A DNA stretch of 64,000 nucleotides from Tichowtungia aerotolerans (GTDB taxonomy: Bacteria; Verrucomicrobiota; Kiritimatiellia; Kiritimatiellales; Tichowtungiaceae): NCBI RefSeq assembly GCF_009905215.1, contig NZ_CP047593.1:3104900-3168899 (forward strand), written 5' to 3'. The notes under the pieces were generated by a model. That model was not told where the DNA came from. It searched no databases and worked only from the letters and a program-made list of their open reading frames with translations. Both the position numbers and the translations under genes were made by a program. Shown piece after piece: positions 27,654-36,251 of this stretch (positions within the stretch are counted from its first letter, which is position 1; the number at the start of each line of letters is the position of its first letter).

Positions 27654-29480
27654 ATGGCTGATAATAAAAAAAAACATGTCTACGATGAGAGTAAGATCAA
27701 AACACTCTCGTCTTTGGAGCACATTCGCGCCCGGACCGGTATGTACATTGGTCGAACCGGGAACGGAAATCACTACGACGATGGGATTTATGTCCTTCTG
27801 AAAGAGGTGATCGACAACGCCATTGATGAGTTCATCATGGGCCATGGCAAAAAGGTCGAGATTACATTGGAAGAGGATACAGTTTCGGTGCGTGACTACG
27901 GGCGGGGGATTCCGCTCGGGAAACTGGTGGAATGCGTTTCTCGGATTAACACGGGTGCAAAATACAATGATGACGTTTTTCAGTTCAGTGTTGGACTGAA
28001 CGGAGTCGGCACCAAAGCTGTGAATGCTCTGTCCACTTATTTTGTGGCTCGAGCGCATCGTGATGGGAAATTTGCTGAGGCTCGGTTTGTGCGAGGGATC
28101 CTTGACGGCGAAGACCAGGGATCCGCGAAAAATGAAGAAAACGGAACGTATATCAGTTTCTCTCCTGATCCGGAGATCTTCAGGAATTTCAAATTTCGCG
28201 AAGATCACATCAACCGTCGGCTGCGTTTTTATTCATACCTGAACGCTGGTCTGGTTATTGTTTTCAATGGAAAAAGAGTGGTGTCCCAAGGCGGGCTTCT
28301 TGATCTGATCCGCGATGAAAGCGAGTTTGAGAAAATCTATCCGCCATTTCATTATCGCGATAAAATGCTGGAGTTTGCGTTTACCCATACGAACCGCTTC
28401 AGTGAAGACTACTACTCTTTTGTCAACGGACAGTTCACCAGTGACGGGGGAACGCATCTCAGCGCCTTCCGGGAAGGTCTTCTGAAGGGAATCAACGAAT
28501 ACGCCAGCGCCAAGTTTGACGGCAATGATGTTCGTGAAGGTATTCTGGGCGCGGTGGCTATTCGGCTGAAAGAGCCGATATTTGAGTCGCAGACCAAAAA
28601 TAAGCTGGGAAATACAGAGATACGTTCCGATATCGTTGCCAGCGTGAAAAAAGCCGTCGTTGAGTTGCTGCATCGCAATAAACCGTCTGCAGAAAAACTC
28701 ATTGATAAAATTAAAGAGAGCCAGAAACTTCGGAAAGAACTCAACTCGGTTAAAAAGCTGGCCCGGGAACGTTCCAAGGCTGTATCGATTCGTGTGCCGC
28801 AGCTCAAAGACTGCAAAAAGCATTTTAATAAATCCAAGGGAAACCACGATGATACGATGATATTTATCACCGAGGGACAGTCCGCCGCAGGGTCTTTGGT
28901 CAGTTGCCGGGATGTGAACACCCAGGCGATCTACACCCTTAAGGGTAAGCCGCTCAATGTGTGGGACCTCAAGCGTGATGCGATTTATAAAAACGTCGAA
29001 ATTTATAACCTCATGCGTTCGCTTAATATCGAAGAGGATTCGAACTGCCTGCGCTATAATCACGTCGTTCTCGCGACGGATGCCGATGTGGACGGCTTGC
29101 ATATTCGAAATCTGATGATTACCTTCTTTTTGCGCTTTTTCGAGTCGGTTGTGCGTGACGGCCACCTGCAGATTCTGGAAACGCCGCTGTTTCGGGTTCG
29201 AAACAAAAAGGATACGCTTTACTGCTACTCGGAAGCCGAACGCGATTCTGCAATGAAAAAGCTTGGGCGCAGTGCCGAGGTGACACGATTCAAAGGGCTG
29301 GGCGAAATATCGCCCAAGGAATTTGGTGCTTTCATCGGGCAGGACATGCGCCTGACTCCGGTGGTCGTTGATGAAGACCACTCCATTTCCGAGGTCTTGA
29401 GCTTCTACATGGGCAAAAATACACAGGAACGCCGTTCCTACATCATGGACAATCTTGTAGTGGACGAAGAAATTTTATGA
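27654..29480 (+). CDS. parE: Type II DNA topoisomerase subunit B (ParE-like)
   Basis: A 608-residue GHKL ATPase subunit of a topoisomerase IV-type enzyme. ATP-site motifs are DNAIDE, GRGIPLGK and GLNGVGTKAVN. The TOPRIM region has FITEGQSAAGS and ATDADVDGLHIRNL. The ATG at 27654 after TCGGGGAAA is preferred; an upstream ATG at 27576 would add 26 unrelated residues. At this length it lacks the long insert seen in some GyrB proteins. It overlaps the A subunit by 4 bases. GyrB versus ParE is judged from size and pairing, so the symbol is moderately secure. Confidence 0.85.
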   Translation: MADNKKKHVYDESKIKTLSSLEHIRARTGMYIGRTGNGNHYDDGIYVLLKEVIDNAIDEFIMGHGKKVEITLEEDTVSVRDYGRGIPLGKLVECVSRINTGAKYNDDVFQFSVGLNGVGTKAVNALSTYFVARAHRDGKFAEARFVRGILDGEDQGSAKNEENGTYISFSPDPEIFRNFKFREDHINRRLRFYSYLNAGLVIVFNGKRVVSQGGLLDLIRDESEFEKIYPPFHYRDKMLEFAFTHTNRFSEDYYSFVNGQFTSDGGTHLSAFREGLLKGINEYASAKFDGNDVREGILGAVAIRLKEPIFESQTKNKLGNTEIRSDIVASVKKAVVELLHRNKPSAEKLIDKIKESQKLRKELNSVKKLARERSKAVSIRVPQLKDCKKHFNKSKGNHDDTMIFITEGQSAAGSLVSCRDVNTQAIYTLKGKPLNVWDLKRDAIYKNVEIYNLMRSLNIEEDSNCLRYNHVVLATDADVDGLHIRNLMITFFLRFFESVVRDGHLQILETPLFRVRNKKDTLYCYSEAERDSAMKKLGRSAEVTRFKGLGEISPKEFGAFIGQDMRLTPVVVDEDHSISEVLSFYMGKNTQERRSYIMDNLVVDEEIL

Positions 29481-31525
29481 GCAAGAATCAGGAACTCCTT
29501 TTCGACGATGAGTCCGTCGAAAAAAACGATGTGGAACCCGGACTTCAGGATGAGCACAATCCGTTGGAAACGGAACATGGCCCATTGCGCGAGCTGGTCG
29601 ATTTCAACTTTCTTCAGTATGCCTCCTACGTCATCTGTGACCGGGCGATTCCGAATGTGGCTGATGGACTGAAGCCGGTTCAACGTCGCATCATGCATGC
29701 GCTGTATGAAAAGGATGACGGGCGCTTTATCAAAGTGGCCAATGTCGTTGGGCACACCATGCAGTATCATCCGCATGGAGATGCTTCTATCAATGATGCC
29801 CTGGTTTCTCTCACTAACCGCGGGGGCTACCTGATCGAGGGGCAGGGGAATTTTGGGAACATTTTCACTGGTGACCGGGCCGCTGCCGGTCGTTACATCG
29901 AATGCCGCCTGACCAAACTGGCAAGGGAAGAGCTTTTTAATAAAGAGCTGACCCGATTTCTGCCCAGTTATGACGGACGCAATCAGGAGCCAGTCACGCT
30001 GCCGTCCAAACTGCCGCTGCTGTTAATGCTTGGCGCCGACGGAATTGCTGTTGGACTTTCCACCTTCATTCTCACCTATAACTTCATTGAACTGCTTGAA
30101 GAGCAGGTTGAAATTCTGCGTGAGAAAAAACGGACTCCATACAAAGCCGATCCGATGCCGGACTTCCTGACCGGCGGCGTCATGGATGCGTCCGAGTATG
30201 AAAACGGAAACGGAAAAGTCAAAGTCCGGGCCAAAATTGAAGAACGCAAAGGCCGGCTTGTTATCACCGAATTGCCGTTTGGACAGACAACTGAAAAACT
30301 GACGGCTTCGATTGAGGATGCGGTTAAAAAGAAAAAAGTAGCCGTACGCGCGATCAACGATTACACCGCAGAAAACGTTGAAATCGAACTGGTTCTTTCG
30401 CAGGGAGCGAAACCTGAGAAGGTTGAAAAGGCCCTCTATGCATTTACCAACTGCGAAGTATCCGCGTCGAGCCGCATTGTCGTTATCCGTGATAATCGTC
30501 CGGTCGAAATGACCGTGGATGAAATCCTGCATCTCAACACGCAGCAGCTTCTGTGGGTTCTGGAGGGCGAACTCAACCTTCGGCGCGACAAACTGCTCGA
30601 TGCATTCCACACCAAAACGCTGGTGCAGATTTTTGTCGAGAACCGTATCTATAAGAAAATCGAGCAGTGCAAAACCGGCGAAGCCGTTCGTAAAGCGATT
30701 AGGGAAGGGTTGGAGCCGTTTAAAAAACAGTTAAAGCGGGCGATTGTTGAAGACGATATCGATATGCTGCTGGGTATACCGATTAAGCGCATCTCGCTGT
30801 TTGATATCAATAAGAACAAGTCGGACCTGGATAAAATCCTAGAAGAGCTTGCTGAGGTGGAGAAAAACCTCCAGTCGCTCAATGGATATGCAATTCGCTA
30901 CGTGAAGAATCTCATCAAAAAATATAAAGCGGAATATCCTCGTCGTACGCGGGTTTCCACCTTCAAAGAGATTGAAGTGCGAGCTCTGACTGCCACAGAG
31001 CTGACCATCGGCCACGATCCTGAAATTCAATTCGCAGGTTCCACTGTCAAAGGGGAAGAACTTCTACAGTGTTCTTCTCTGGATAAACTGATGTTTGTCT
31101 GGGGCGACGGGCGTTATCAGATGATGCCGCCGCCGGAAAAACTGTTTGTGGATGGGAATCTGTTGTATTGCTCCATTTTTGATCGCGATCGGGAAATGAC
31201 CTGCATCTACACGCATCGAAAAGAGACCTACATTAAACGTTTCAAGTTCGGCGGAACCATCATGAACCGCGACTATCAGTTGGCGCCTGATGGATCAAAA
31301 ATTCTGCTATTTATGGAGGGCTGTCCGGAAGAAATTTATGTGCGTTATCGTCCGGCCAAAGGACAGCGTATTCATCAGCAGATGTTTAAACCGGAAAACC
31401 TGCTCGTCAAAGGGGCCAAGGCCAAAGGCAACCGGTTGACCACGAAGTCGATTCAGTACATCGATACAAAACCCGGCCGCTGGTGGCGCGCTGATGAAGA
31501 TACTCCGCAGGGAGTTCTTCTATAG
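29477..31525 (+). CDS. parC: Type II DNA topoisomerase subunit A (ParC-like)
   Basis: A 682-residue breakage-reunion subunit. YASYVICDRAIPNVADGLKPVQRR and YHPHGDASINDALV mark the winged-helix region, and the catalytic tyrosine is Tyr140 in RAAAGRYIECRL. A coiled-coil tower region with the conserved exit gate follows. The C-terminal domain (after about residue 490) is shorter than in GyrA, with no GyrA box recognised, supporting a decatenating ParC-type enzyme. A strong terminator follows. Confidence 0.87.
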   Translation: MSKNQELLFDDESVEKNDVEPGLQDEHNPLETEHGPLRELVDFNFLQYASYVICDRAIPNVADGLKPVQRRIMHALYEKDDGRFIKVANVVGHTMQYHPHGDASINDALVSLTNRGGYLIEGQGNFGNIFTGDRAAAGRYIECRLTKLAREELFNKELTRFLPSYDGRNQEPVTLPSKLPLLLMLGADGIAVGLSTFILTYNFIELLEEQVEILREKKRTPYKADPMPDFLTGGVMDASEYENGNGKVKVRAKIEERKGRLVITELPFGQTTEKLTASIEDAVKKKKVAVRAINDYTAENVEIELVLSQGAKPEKVEKALYAFTNCEVSASSRIVVIRDNRPVEMTVDEILHLNTQQLLWVLEGELNLRRDKLLDAFHTKTLVQIFVENRIYKKIEQCKTGEAVRKAIREGLEPFKKQLKRAIVEDDIDMLLGIPIKRISLFDINKNKSDLDKILEELAEVEKNLQSLNGYAIRYVKNLIKKYKAEYPRRTRVSTFKEIEVRALTATELTIGHDPEIQFAGSTVKGEELLQCSSLDKLMFVWGDGRYQMMPPPEKLFVDGNLLYCSIFDRDREMTCIYTHRKETYIKRFKFGGTIMNRDYQLAPDGSKILLFMEGCPEEIYVRYRPAKGQRIHQQMFKPENLLVKGAKAKGNRLTTKSIQYIDTKPGRWWRADEDTPQGVLL

Positions 31526-31526
31526 G

Positions 31527-31543
31527 TTTCAAACCTTGGGAAA
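31527..31543. repeat. 17-bp palindrome, degenerate copy
   Basis: TTTCAAACCTTGGGAAA, a rearranged form of TTTCCAAACCTTGGAAA, immediately after the parC stop. A separate imperfect dyad (TTTTTCCGGCATCGGAAAAA) follows within 25 bases. Confidence 0.4.
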
Positions 31544-31576
31544 TTCCATGCTGATTTTTCCGGCATCGGAAAAAAG

Positions 31577-31609
31577 AAAAAAGCGCTCCCGGTTACGGAG
31601 CGCTTTTTT
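31577..31609. terminator. Strong bidirectional rho-independent terminator
   Basis: A 13-bp stem AAAAAAGCGCTCC/GGAGCGCTTTTTT with a 7-base loop. The A run on one side and the T run on the other allow it to end both parC and the convergent gene at 31633-32376. Confidence 0.9.
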
Positions 31610-31632
31610 CATTTGCAATGACTGGAGCTTTT

Positions 31633-32376
31633 TCAGAACTGCCAGTTCACAAACAGCATGGTCGGCAGAGATTCTTTCTGTGAGGCAATGTTGACCAATC
31701 CAATCTGCAGGCCGTCCAGAGTCTGGCACTGGTTGATCAGTCCAAGCTGGAACCCACGGGCATCGCGTACGCCGTTGTAGATTCCGAATTGTGCTCCGGT
31801 CATGTCATTATAGGTAATATTGACGAGGCCAACGTGCAGCCCGCAAAAGCTTTCTGTGTAATTGTAGAGCCCGACCATCACACCTTTGGAATCGTAAGCG
31901 ACATTCACCAGTCCGCCCTGTACGCCGCGCAGGGTGCTGGCCTGGTTAAACAGTCCGCCCTGGGCGCCGTTGCACTGGCCGTGTACAAAGTTGAAAGCGC
32001 TCCACCAGCTGATGAAAGGAATTCCCTGAAAACCTTTTACATCGCCATTGGCATGGTTGATGAGCCCGATACTGAGCCCTTCGGAGTTGCCTTTGCTCAG
32101 GTTGACTGCGCCGATGCCGACTCCGCGAAAAATATCATCCGTCTGATTGATCAGCCCGATATCAACGCCGGACACGTTGCGGTTTGCTCCGATAATGTTC
32201 AGGCGAAGCCCGGCAAAGTCACCGTCGTAGGGAACCAGTTGAACCGTCGGATAAAGCGCGAGCTGAAGCGGATAGTAGACTCCGCCGGTATCTTCAGAAA
32301 AAACGACTTCCTGTGCCGAGGCGAGACCGGTGCACATCAGGATAAAAGTGGACAGAACAGCAACTGTTTTTTTCAT
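31633..32376 (-). CDS. Secreted LA_2272-like surface repeat protein
   Basis: A 247-residue protein with a signal peptide (residues 1-21, ending LASA). The rest consists of 18-22-residue repeats of the form G-x-x-x-G-L-x-N (VDIGLINQT, VGIGAVNLS, LSIGLINHA, VHVGLVNIT, LQIGLVNIA). It resembles the LA_2272 surface-repeat family, which likely folds as stacked beta elements at the cell surface. Function unknown. It ends in an aromatic residue (NWQF), as outer-membrane beta-proteins often do. Confidence 0.72.
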   Translation of the reverse strand: MKKTVAVLSTFILMCTGLASAQEVVFSEDTGGVYYPLQLALYPTVQLVPYDGDFAGLRLNIIGANRNVSGVDIGLINQTDDIFRGVGIGAVNLSKGNSEGLSIGLINHANGDVKGFQGIPFISWWSAFNFVHGQCNGAQGGLFNQASTLRGVQGGLVNVAYDSKGVMVGLYNYTESFCGLHVGLVNITYNDMTGAQFGIYNGVRDARGFQLGLINQCQTLDGLQIGLVNIASQKESLPTMLFVNWQF

Positions 32377-32467
32377 ACGGTATTCCTTGGTTTGAGAACC
32401 TTCAATGCCCGCTCATCCGGGCGCTCTAGAAAAACTATCAAAATTCCGACTGATGGCAATCGCATTC

Positions 32468-33403
32468 TTAACAGCACCAGTAAGAGCGGACATGCGGATT
32501 TCCAATGGTTGGAAAATCTGCGGGAGATTTCAAGGGCTCAACTTTAGGGAATTGCTGCTGTAATACGGAAAAATAGAAGCTGTCATTTCCTGCCCGATGA
32601 TTGTTTGCAAAAAGGGCGGCTCCGCCGGGAGACAGAATGGAATGGATGCTTTTGGAAAGGAAGGGCCATTCTTTCTCTACCGAAAAGGCGGTTCCTTTTT
32701 TCGGTGCCGCCGCGAAGACCGGTGGGTCGCAGATAATCAGGTCCCATTTGGGAAAACCGGACGGGTCAGAGTCCTGGCGACGTAACTGGCGCGCCAGCCA
32801 TTTGCGGACGTCTTCCTGAATAAACTTTCCGCGCCCGCTTTCCGCCAGTCCGTTTGCTTCAAAATTCCGTTTTCCCCGGTCGAGGCAGCCCCCGGCAAGA
32901 TCAACCGAAAAAACCACTTCCGCACCCGCTGCGGCTGCGGTGACTGAAAACGAACAGGTGAATGAGAAAAGGTTGGCAACCCGCTTGCCGGACGCGGCCG
33001 CGGCTACGCGGCGGCGCGACTCGCGCTGGTCGAGGAACAGGCCCGGATGCTGTGAATCGTTCAGCGAAATTTCGTACTTTAGCCCGTGCTCTGTCACAAA
33101 GAAAGATTCCGGAACCGGTTCGCCGAAAGCGACTGTATCCTTGAACAGTTTGCGACGGTGAGGATCGCGCACATTGGTGCGGACAATTCCTCCGCGGTAT
33201 GGAAGTTTCCGAAGTTCGGGCTCCAGCCGCTTTAGGAGTTCGGCAGAGGAAATCGATTCGTCATAGCCGGTCACCAGCAGCCACTCGCCGTAGCGGTCAA
33301 TCGAAAACGGCCCGCACTCGTCCCGGTGCACCAACCGGTATGCATCCGTCACCTTTTCCAATCCAGCCCGTTTCTCTATCGCATTTCCAAACATTGGAAC
33401 CAT
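32468..33403 (-). CDS. RlmI-like class I SAM-dependent RNA methyltransferase
   Basis: About 311 residues. A substrate-binding N-terminal part is followed by SLNDSQHPGLFLDQRESRR, the SAM site NLFSFTCSFSVTAAAAGA and the catalytic-type DLIICDPPVF. This is the Methyltrans_SAM pattern of RlmI/RlmK-type 23S rRNA methyltransferases. The ATG at 33403 is chosen; a TTG at 33430 lies inside a palindrome copy and is not needed. Two palindromes sit in the frame, encoding VPMFG at the N-terminus and FPTIG near the C-terminus. The PUA domain of full-length RlmI is not evident. Confidence 0.75.
   Translation of the reverse strand: MVPMFGNAIEKRAGLEKVTDAYRLVHRDECGPFSIDRYGEWLLVTGYDESISSAELLKRLEPELRKLPYRGGIVRTNVRDPHRRKLFKDTVAFGEPVPESFFVTEHGLKYEISLNDSQHPGLFLDQRESRRRVAAAASGKRVANLFSFTCSFSVTAAAAGAEVVFSVDLAGGCLDRGKRNFEANGLAESGRGKFIQEDVRKWLARQLRRQDSDPSGFPKWDLIICDPPVFAAAPKKGTAFSVEKEWPFLSKSIHSILSPGGAALFANNHRAGNDSFYFSVLQQQFPKVEPLKSPADFPTIGNPHVRSYWCC
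32499..32515. repeat. 17-bp palindrome, perfect arms
   Basis: TTTCCA-ATGGT-TGGAAA, inside the methyltransferase gene near its 3' end, read in the FPxxG frame (FPTIG). Confidence 0.75.
33384..33400. repeat. 17-bp palindrome at methyltransferase N-terminus
   Basis: TTTCCA-AACAT-TGGAAC, one arm mismatch, spanning codons 2-7 (VPMFGN). It is 23 bases from the next copy. Confidence 0.65.
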
Positions 33404-33423
33404 AATATGGTTATGTTTAAATT

Positions 33424-33440
33424 TTTCCAAGGTTTGGAAA
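33424..33440. repeat. 17-bp palindrome between divergent genes
   Basis: TTTCCA-AGGTT-TGGAAA, perfect arms, flanked by a T run and lying in the short gap between the methyltransferase (minus) and the DUF1456 gene (plus). Position fits a regulatory or boundary role, unproven. Confidence 0.75.
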
Positions 33441-33485
33441 ACTCATTTGTGCAAAACATCGCGCCGATTATTTACGAAAGAAACT

Positions 33486-33935
33486 ATGACCAATAACGAC
33501 ACACTGCGCCGTCTACGCTATGCCCTGAACCGCAACGACCTGGCTATCGCCGAAATCACCTCAAAATCTGGCCGCAAAACGACCGAGGCTGAAGTTGCCG
33601 CCTGGCTGAAACTTGAAGATGAGCCGGGTTTCGCTGTGCTTCCCGATCAGGATCTTTGCAGCTTTCTGGATGGACTGATCATTGAAAAGCGCGGCCCGCA
33701 TCCATCAGGAAACGTACCGGAGCCGGTCGAATACCTTTCCAACAACGAAATTCTCAAAAAGCTGCGGATCGCCTACAGCTTCAAATCCGACGATATGCTT
33801 GCTGTTTTCACAAAAGTCGACTTCGACGTTTCAAATGCTGAGCTTGGCTCTTTTTTTCGCAGCGCCGGTCATCCCAAATTTGCAAAATGTCCCGAACAGG
33901 TTCTCCGCAAATTCATCAAAGGCCTTAGCCTGTAA
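33486..33935 (+). CDS. DUF1456 (YehS-like) protein
   Basis: About 149 residues made of two similar halves. Each has a (N/D)(D/E)xLRRLRYALN-like helix (NNDTLRRLRYALNRNDL and NNEILKKLRIAYSFKSDDM) and a later LxxFLxGL stretch. This duplicated layout is that of DUF1456, a family without an established function. The start at 33486 is preferred over 33447, with GAAAG upstream. A palindrome lies just past the stop. Confidence 0.82.
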   Translation: MTNNDTLRRLRYALNRNDLAIAEITSKSGRKTTEAEVAAWLKLEDEPGFAVLPDQDLCSFLDGLIIEKRGPHPSGNVPEPVEYLSNNEILKKLRIAYSFKSDDMLAVFTKVDFDVSNAELGSFFRSAGHPKFAKCPEQVLRKFIKGLSL

Positions 33936-33942
33936 CGGCCGT

Positions 33943-33959
33943 TTTCCAATCATTGGAAA
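33943..33959. repeat. 17-bp palindrome after the DUF1456 gene
   Basis: TTTCCA-ATCAT-TGGAAA, perfect arms, 7 bases after the stop codon. A long stem-loop follows. Confidence 0.75.
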
Positions 33960-33964
33960 CTAAA

Positions 33965-34042
33965 CGCAAAGACGCTGGGGTCGCAAACTGGGGTCGCAAA
34001 GCTTCGCAGAGGATTGCTTGGCGAAGCTCCGCGGTCTTTGCG
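33965..34042. repeat. Structured intergenic stem-loop with tandem 13-bp repeat
   Basis: CGCAAAGAC (33965-33973) pairs perfectly with GTCTTTGCG (34034-34042). Inside, GCTTCGC (34001-34007) pairs with GCGAAGC (34021-34027). Between them CTGGGGTCGCAAA occurs twice in tandem (33975-33987 and 33988-34000). The unit lies between two convergent genes and could be a bidirectional terminator or a dispersed structural repeat. Confidence 0.65.
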
Positions 34043-34057
34043 ATTCTGCGTTGAATA

Positions 34058-35734
34058 TCAATGATGTGACACAGGCCGGAATTTGATGCGGTGCGGCTTG
34101 TCGGCGTCATCGCCGAGCAGGCGGCGGCGCTCTTCGTGGTAGGCCTCGTAGTTTCCTTCGAACCAGGTTACTTTACTGTCGCCTTCAAACGCCAGGATGT
34201 GCGTGGCGATGCGGTCGAGGAACCAGCGGTCATGGCTGACGACCACGGCGCAACCGCCGAAGCTTAAGAGCGCTTCTTCGAGCGCGCGCAGGGTGGTTAC
34301 ATCGAGGTCGTTGGTCGGTTCGTCGAGCAGCAGCAGGTTGCCGGCGCGCTGCAGCAGTTTGGCCAGATGCACGCGGTTGCGTTCTCCGCCGGACAGGATG
34401 CCGACCGGCTTCTGCTGTTCGCTGCCTTTAAAGTTGAATTTGCCGCAGTAGGCACGGCCGTTCATCCGTTTTCCGCCAAGGTCAACCCACTCGTTGCCGT
34501 TGCAGATTTCTTCATAGATCGTGTTGTCCGGATTCAGGTCATCGCGGCTCTGATCGACGTAGGACAGGTTGACGGTCGGGCCGATTTCGAGCGAGCCGCC
34601 GGTTGGTTCCTCCTGTCCGGTGATCATGCGGAAGAGGGTGGTTTTCCCCGCTCCGTTACCGCCGATCACGCCGACGATTCCGCCGGGCGGCAGGTCGAAG
34701 CTGACGTTTTCCATGATGACGCGTTCGCCGTAGTATTTGGTCAGTCCATTGGCGCGCACAACCAGATTTCCGAGCCGTTCGCCGGATGGAATCTGGATTT
34801 CGACGCTTTCTTCGCGGGTATCAATTTCCTGCGCAGCGAGCTTCTCGTAGTTTTTCAGACGGGCCTGGCTTTTTGCGCGGCGGCCGGACGGGTTGGCGCG
34901 CACCCATTCGAGCTCGCGCGCCAGCACTTTGCTGCGCGAGGCGGCCTGCTTGTTCTGCATGGCGAGCATCGCCTGTTTCTGTTCCAGCCACGCTTCATAG
35001 TTGCCTTTGTAGGGGAAGGTGCGGCCCGCATCGAGTTCAAGAACCCATTCGGTGACGTTATTAAGGAAGTAACGGTCATGGGTAATCACAATCAGCGTGC
35101 CCGTGAAGCGCACCAGATATTCCTCCAGCCACGCGACCGACTCTGCGTCGAGATGGTTGGTCGGCTCGTCGAGCAGCAGCACATCCGGATTGGAAATCAG
35201 CAGGCGGCACAGCGCCACGCGGCGCTTTTCACCGCCGGACAGCTTGTCGGCCTGTGCGTCACCCGGCGGCAGACGCAGGGCATCCATTGCCATTTCCACC
35301 TTGTTGTCGAGGTTCCACAGATCCTGTGTGTCGATCACATCCTGCAGTTTGGCGACTTCATCGTTTAACGCCTCGGATTCCTCGTCGGACACATCGCCGG
35401 AAAGAAGCTCCCAGATTTCGTCGTAGCGATCGAGCATCGCCTGCGCTTCAGCGACTCCTTCCATGACATTGCCCATCACGGTTTTTGAATTGTCGAGCTG
35501 CGGTTCCTGTTCGAGGTAGCCGATACGTGCACGCTTAGCGATTTGTACTTCGCCCATGTAGTCGGTATCCACGCCCGCCATAATGCGCAGCAGGCTTGAT
35601 TTACCCGAGCCGTTGCTTCCGATCACTCCGATCTTGGCGCCGAAGAAAAAGGCGAGGGTCACGTCGTCGAGCACCGTCTTGCTGTCGTGCTGTTTGGTCA
35701 GATTCTGCAGGTTGTAAACGTATTCGCCGGCCAT
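34058..35734 (-). CDS. ettA: Energy-dependent translational throttle protein EttA (ABC-F)
   Basis: A 558-residue soluble ABC-F ATPase with two nucleotide-binding domains. The first has GSNGSGKSSLL, LSGGEKRRVAL and LLLDEPTNHLD; the second has GGNGAGKTTLF, LSGGERNRVHL and LLLDEPTNDLD. The linker (FPYKGNYEAWLEQK onward) and the overall length fit EttA, which gates entry into translation according to ATP/ADP. ATG 35734 with AAAGGA upstream is preferred to a longer frame starting at 35782. No membrane segment is present, as expected. Confidence 0.93.
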   Translation of the reverse strand: MAGEYVYNLQNLTKQHDSKTVLDDVTLAFFFGAKIGVIGSNGSGKSSLLRIMAGVDTDYMGEVQIAKRARIGYLEQEPQLDNSKTVMGNVMEGVAEAQAMLDRYDEIWELLSGDVSDEESEALNDEVAKLQDVIDTQDLWNLDNKVEMAMDALRLPPGDAQADKLSGGEKRRVALCRLLISNPDVLLLDEPTNHLDAESVAWLEEYLVRFTGTLIVITHDRYFLNNVTEWVLELDAGRTFPYKGNYEAWLEQKQAMLAMQNKQAASRSKVLARELEWVRANPSGRRAKSQARLKNYEKLAAQEIDTREESVEIQIPSGERLGNLVVRANGLTKYYGERVIMENVSFDLPPGGIVGVIGGNGAGKTTLFRMITGQEEPTGGSLEIGPTVNLSYVDQSRDDLNPDNTIYEEICNGNEWVDLGGKRMNGRAYCGKFNFKGSEQQKPVGILSGGERNRVHLAKLLQRAGNLLLLDEPTNDLDVTTLRALEEALLSFGGCAVVVSHDRWFLDRIATHILAFEGDSKVTWFEGNYEAYHEERRRLLGDDADKPHRIKFRPVSHH

Positions 35735-36251
35735 AAGTACTGTTCCTTTAAAATTTGAGAGGGGACGGTATCGAAAAGCCACGTTTAAATCTAACGGTAT
35801 TTCGAATTTTTAACGGAAAAGAGCATGTTATAGAACTCATTCAGGGAGGGGCATGACCCCGACAGGAGCAGGCGCGGGAGCCGGGACGCTATTTTTAATT
35901 TGAAATGCCGCACGTGGAGCATGTCCGTCGCACGCGGGGTTTAGAGCCGTTTGGCGGATACGGGGGTGTTCAAAGTTCGCATCGCACAGAATGCGATTAT
36001 CCAGGATGTACTGATTATTTGTTTACATTTATAAATTGCAGAGAAGTTTTGCTGGCATGAAAGATATCGTGTTGTTTGAGGGCGTGGGCTTGGGTTATAT
36101 TTGACAGAGTATATAAACGGTGCTGCCGGGTGATGGTTGATCGGTTTGCTGGTTACGGGAGGATCTAGTCCTGCTTTGGATGGCCATATTTTCTTGAAAT
36201 CTGCATGGGATGCCTGTGCAGAAAAGATATGAATGCTGAAAGGGATTTTTT
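35735..36251. other. Intergenic region without recognised gene
   Basis: About 517 bases between the divergent ettA and the membrane-protein gene. It must hold the ettA promoter. Only very short open frames occur, none with a convincing ribosome-binding site. A TTGACA at about 36100 is followed too closely by TATATA to form a normal promoter. Confidence 0.5.

Noticed and set aside
28233-29381. 382-codon minus-strand open frame inside parE
   Set aside because: The plus-strand frame carries ATPase and TOPRIM motifs; the minus frame has none.
33404-33430. TTG start for the methyltransferase
   Set aside because: It lies in a palindrome copy, has no ribosome-binding site, and the ATG at 33403 already gives the full domain.
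34367-35368. 333-codon open frame on + opposite ettA
   Set aside because: It is antisense to a clear ABC-F gene with all motifs; no ribosome-binding site and no family resemblance.
36095-36120. TTGACA ... TATATA as a promoter
   Set aside because: The two boxes are only about three bases apart.
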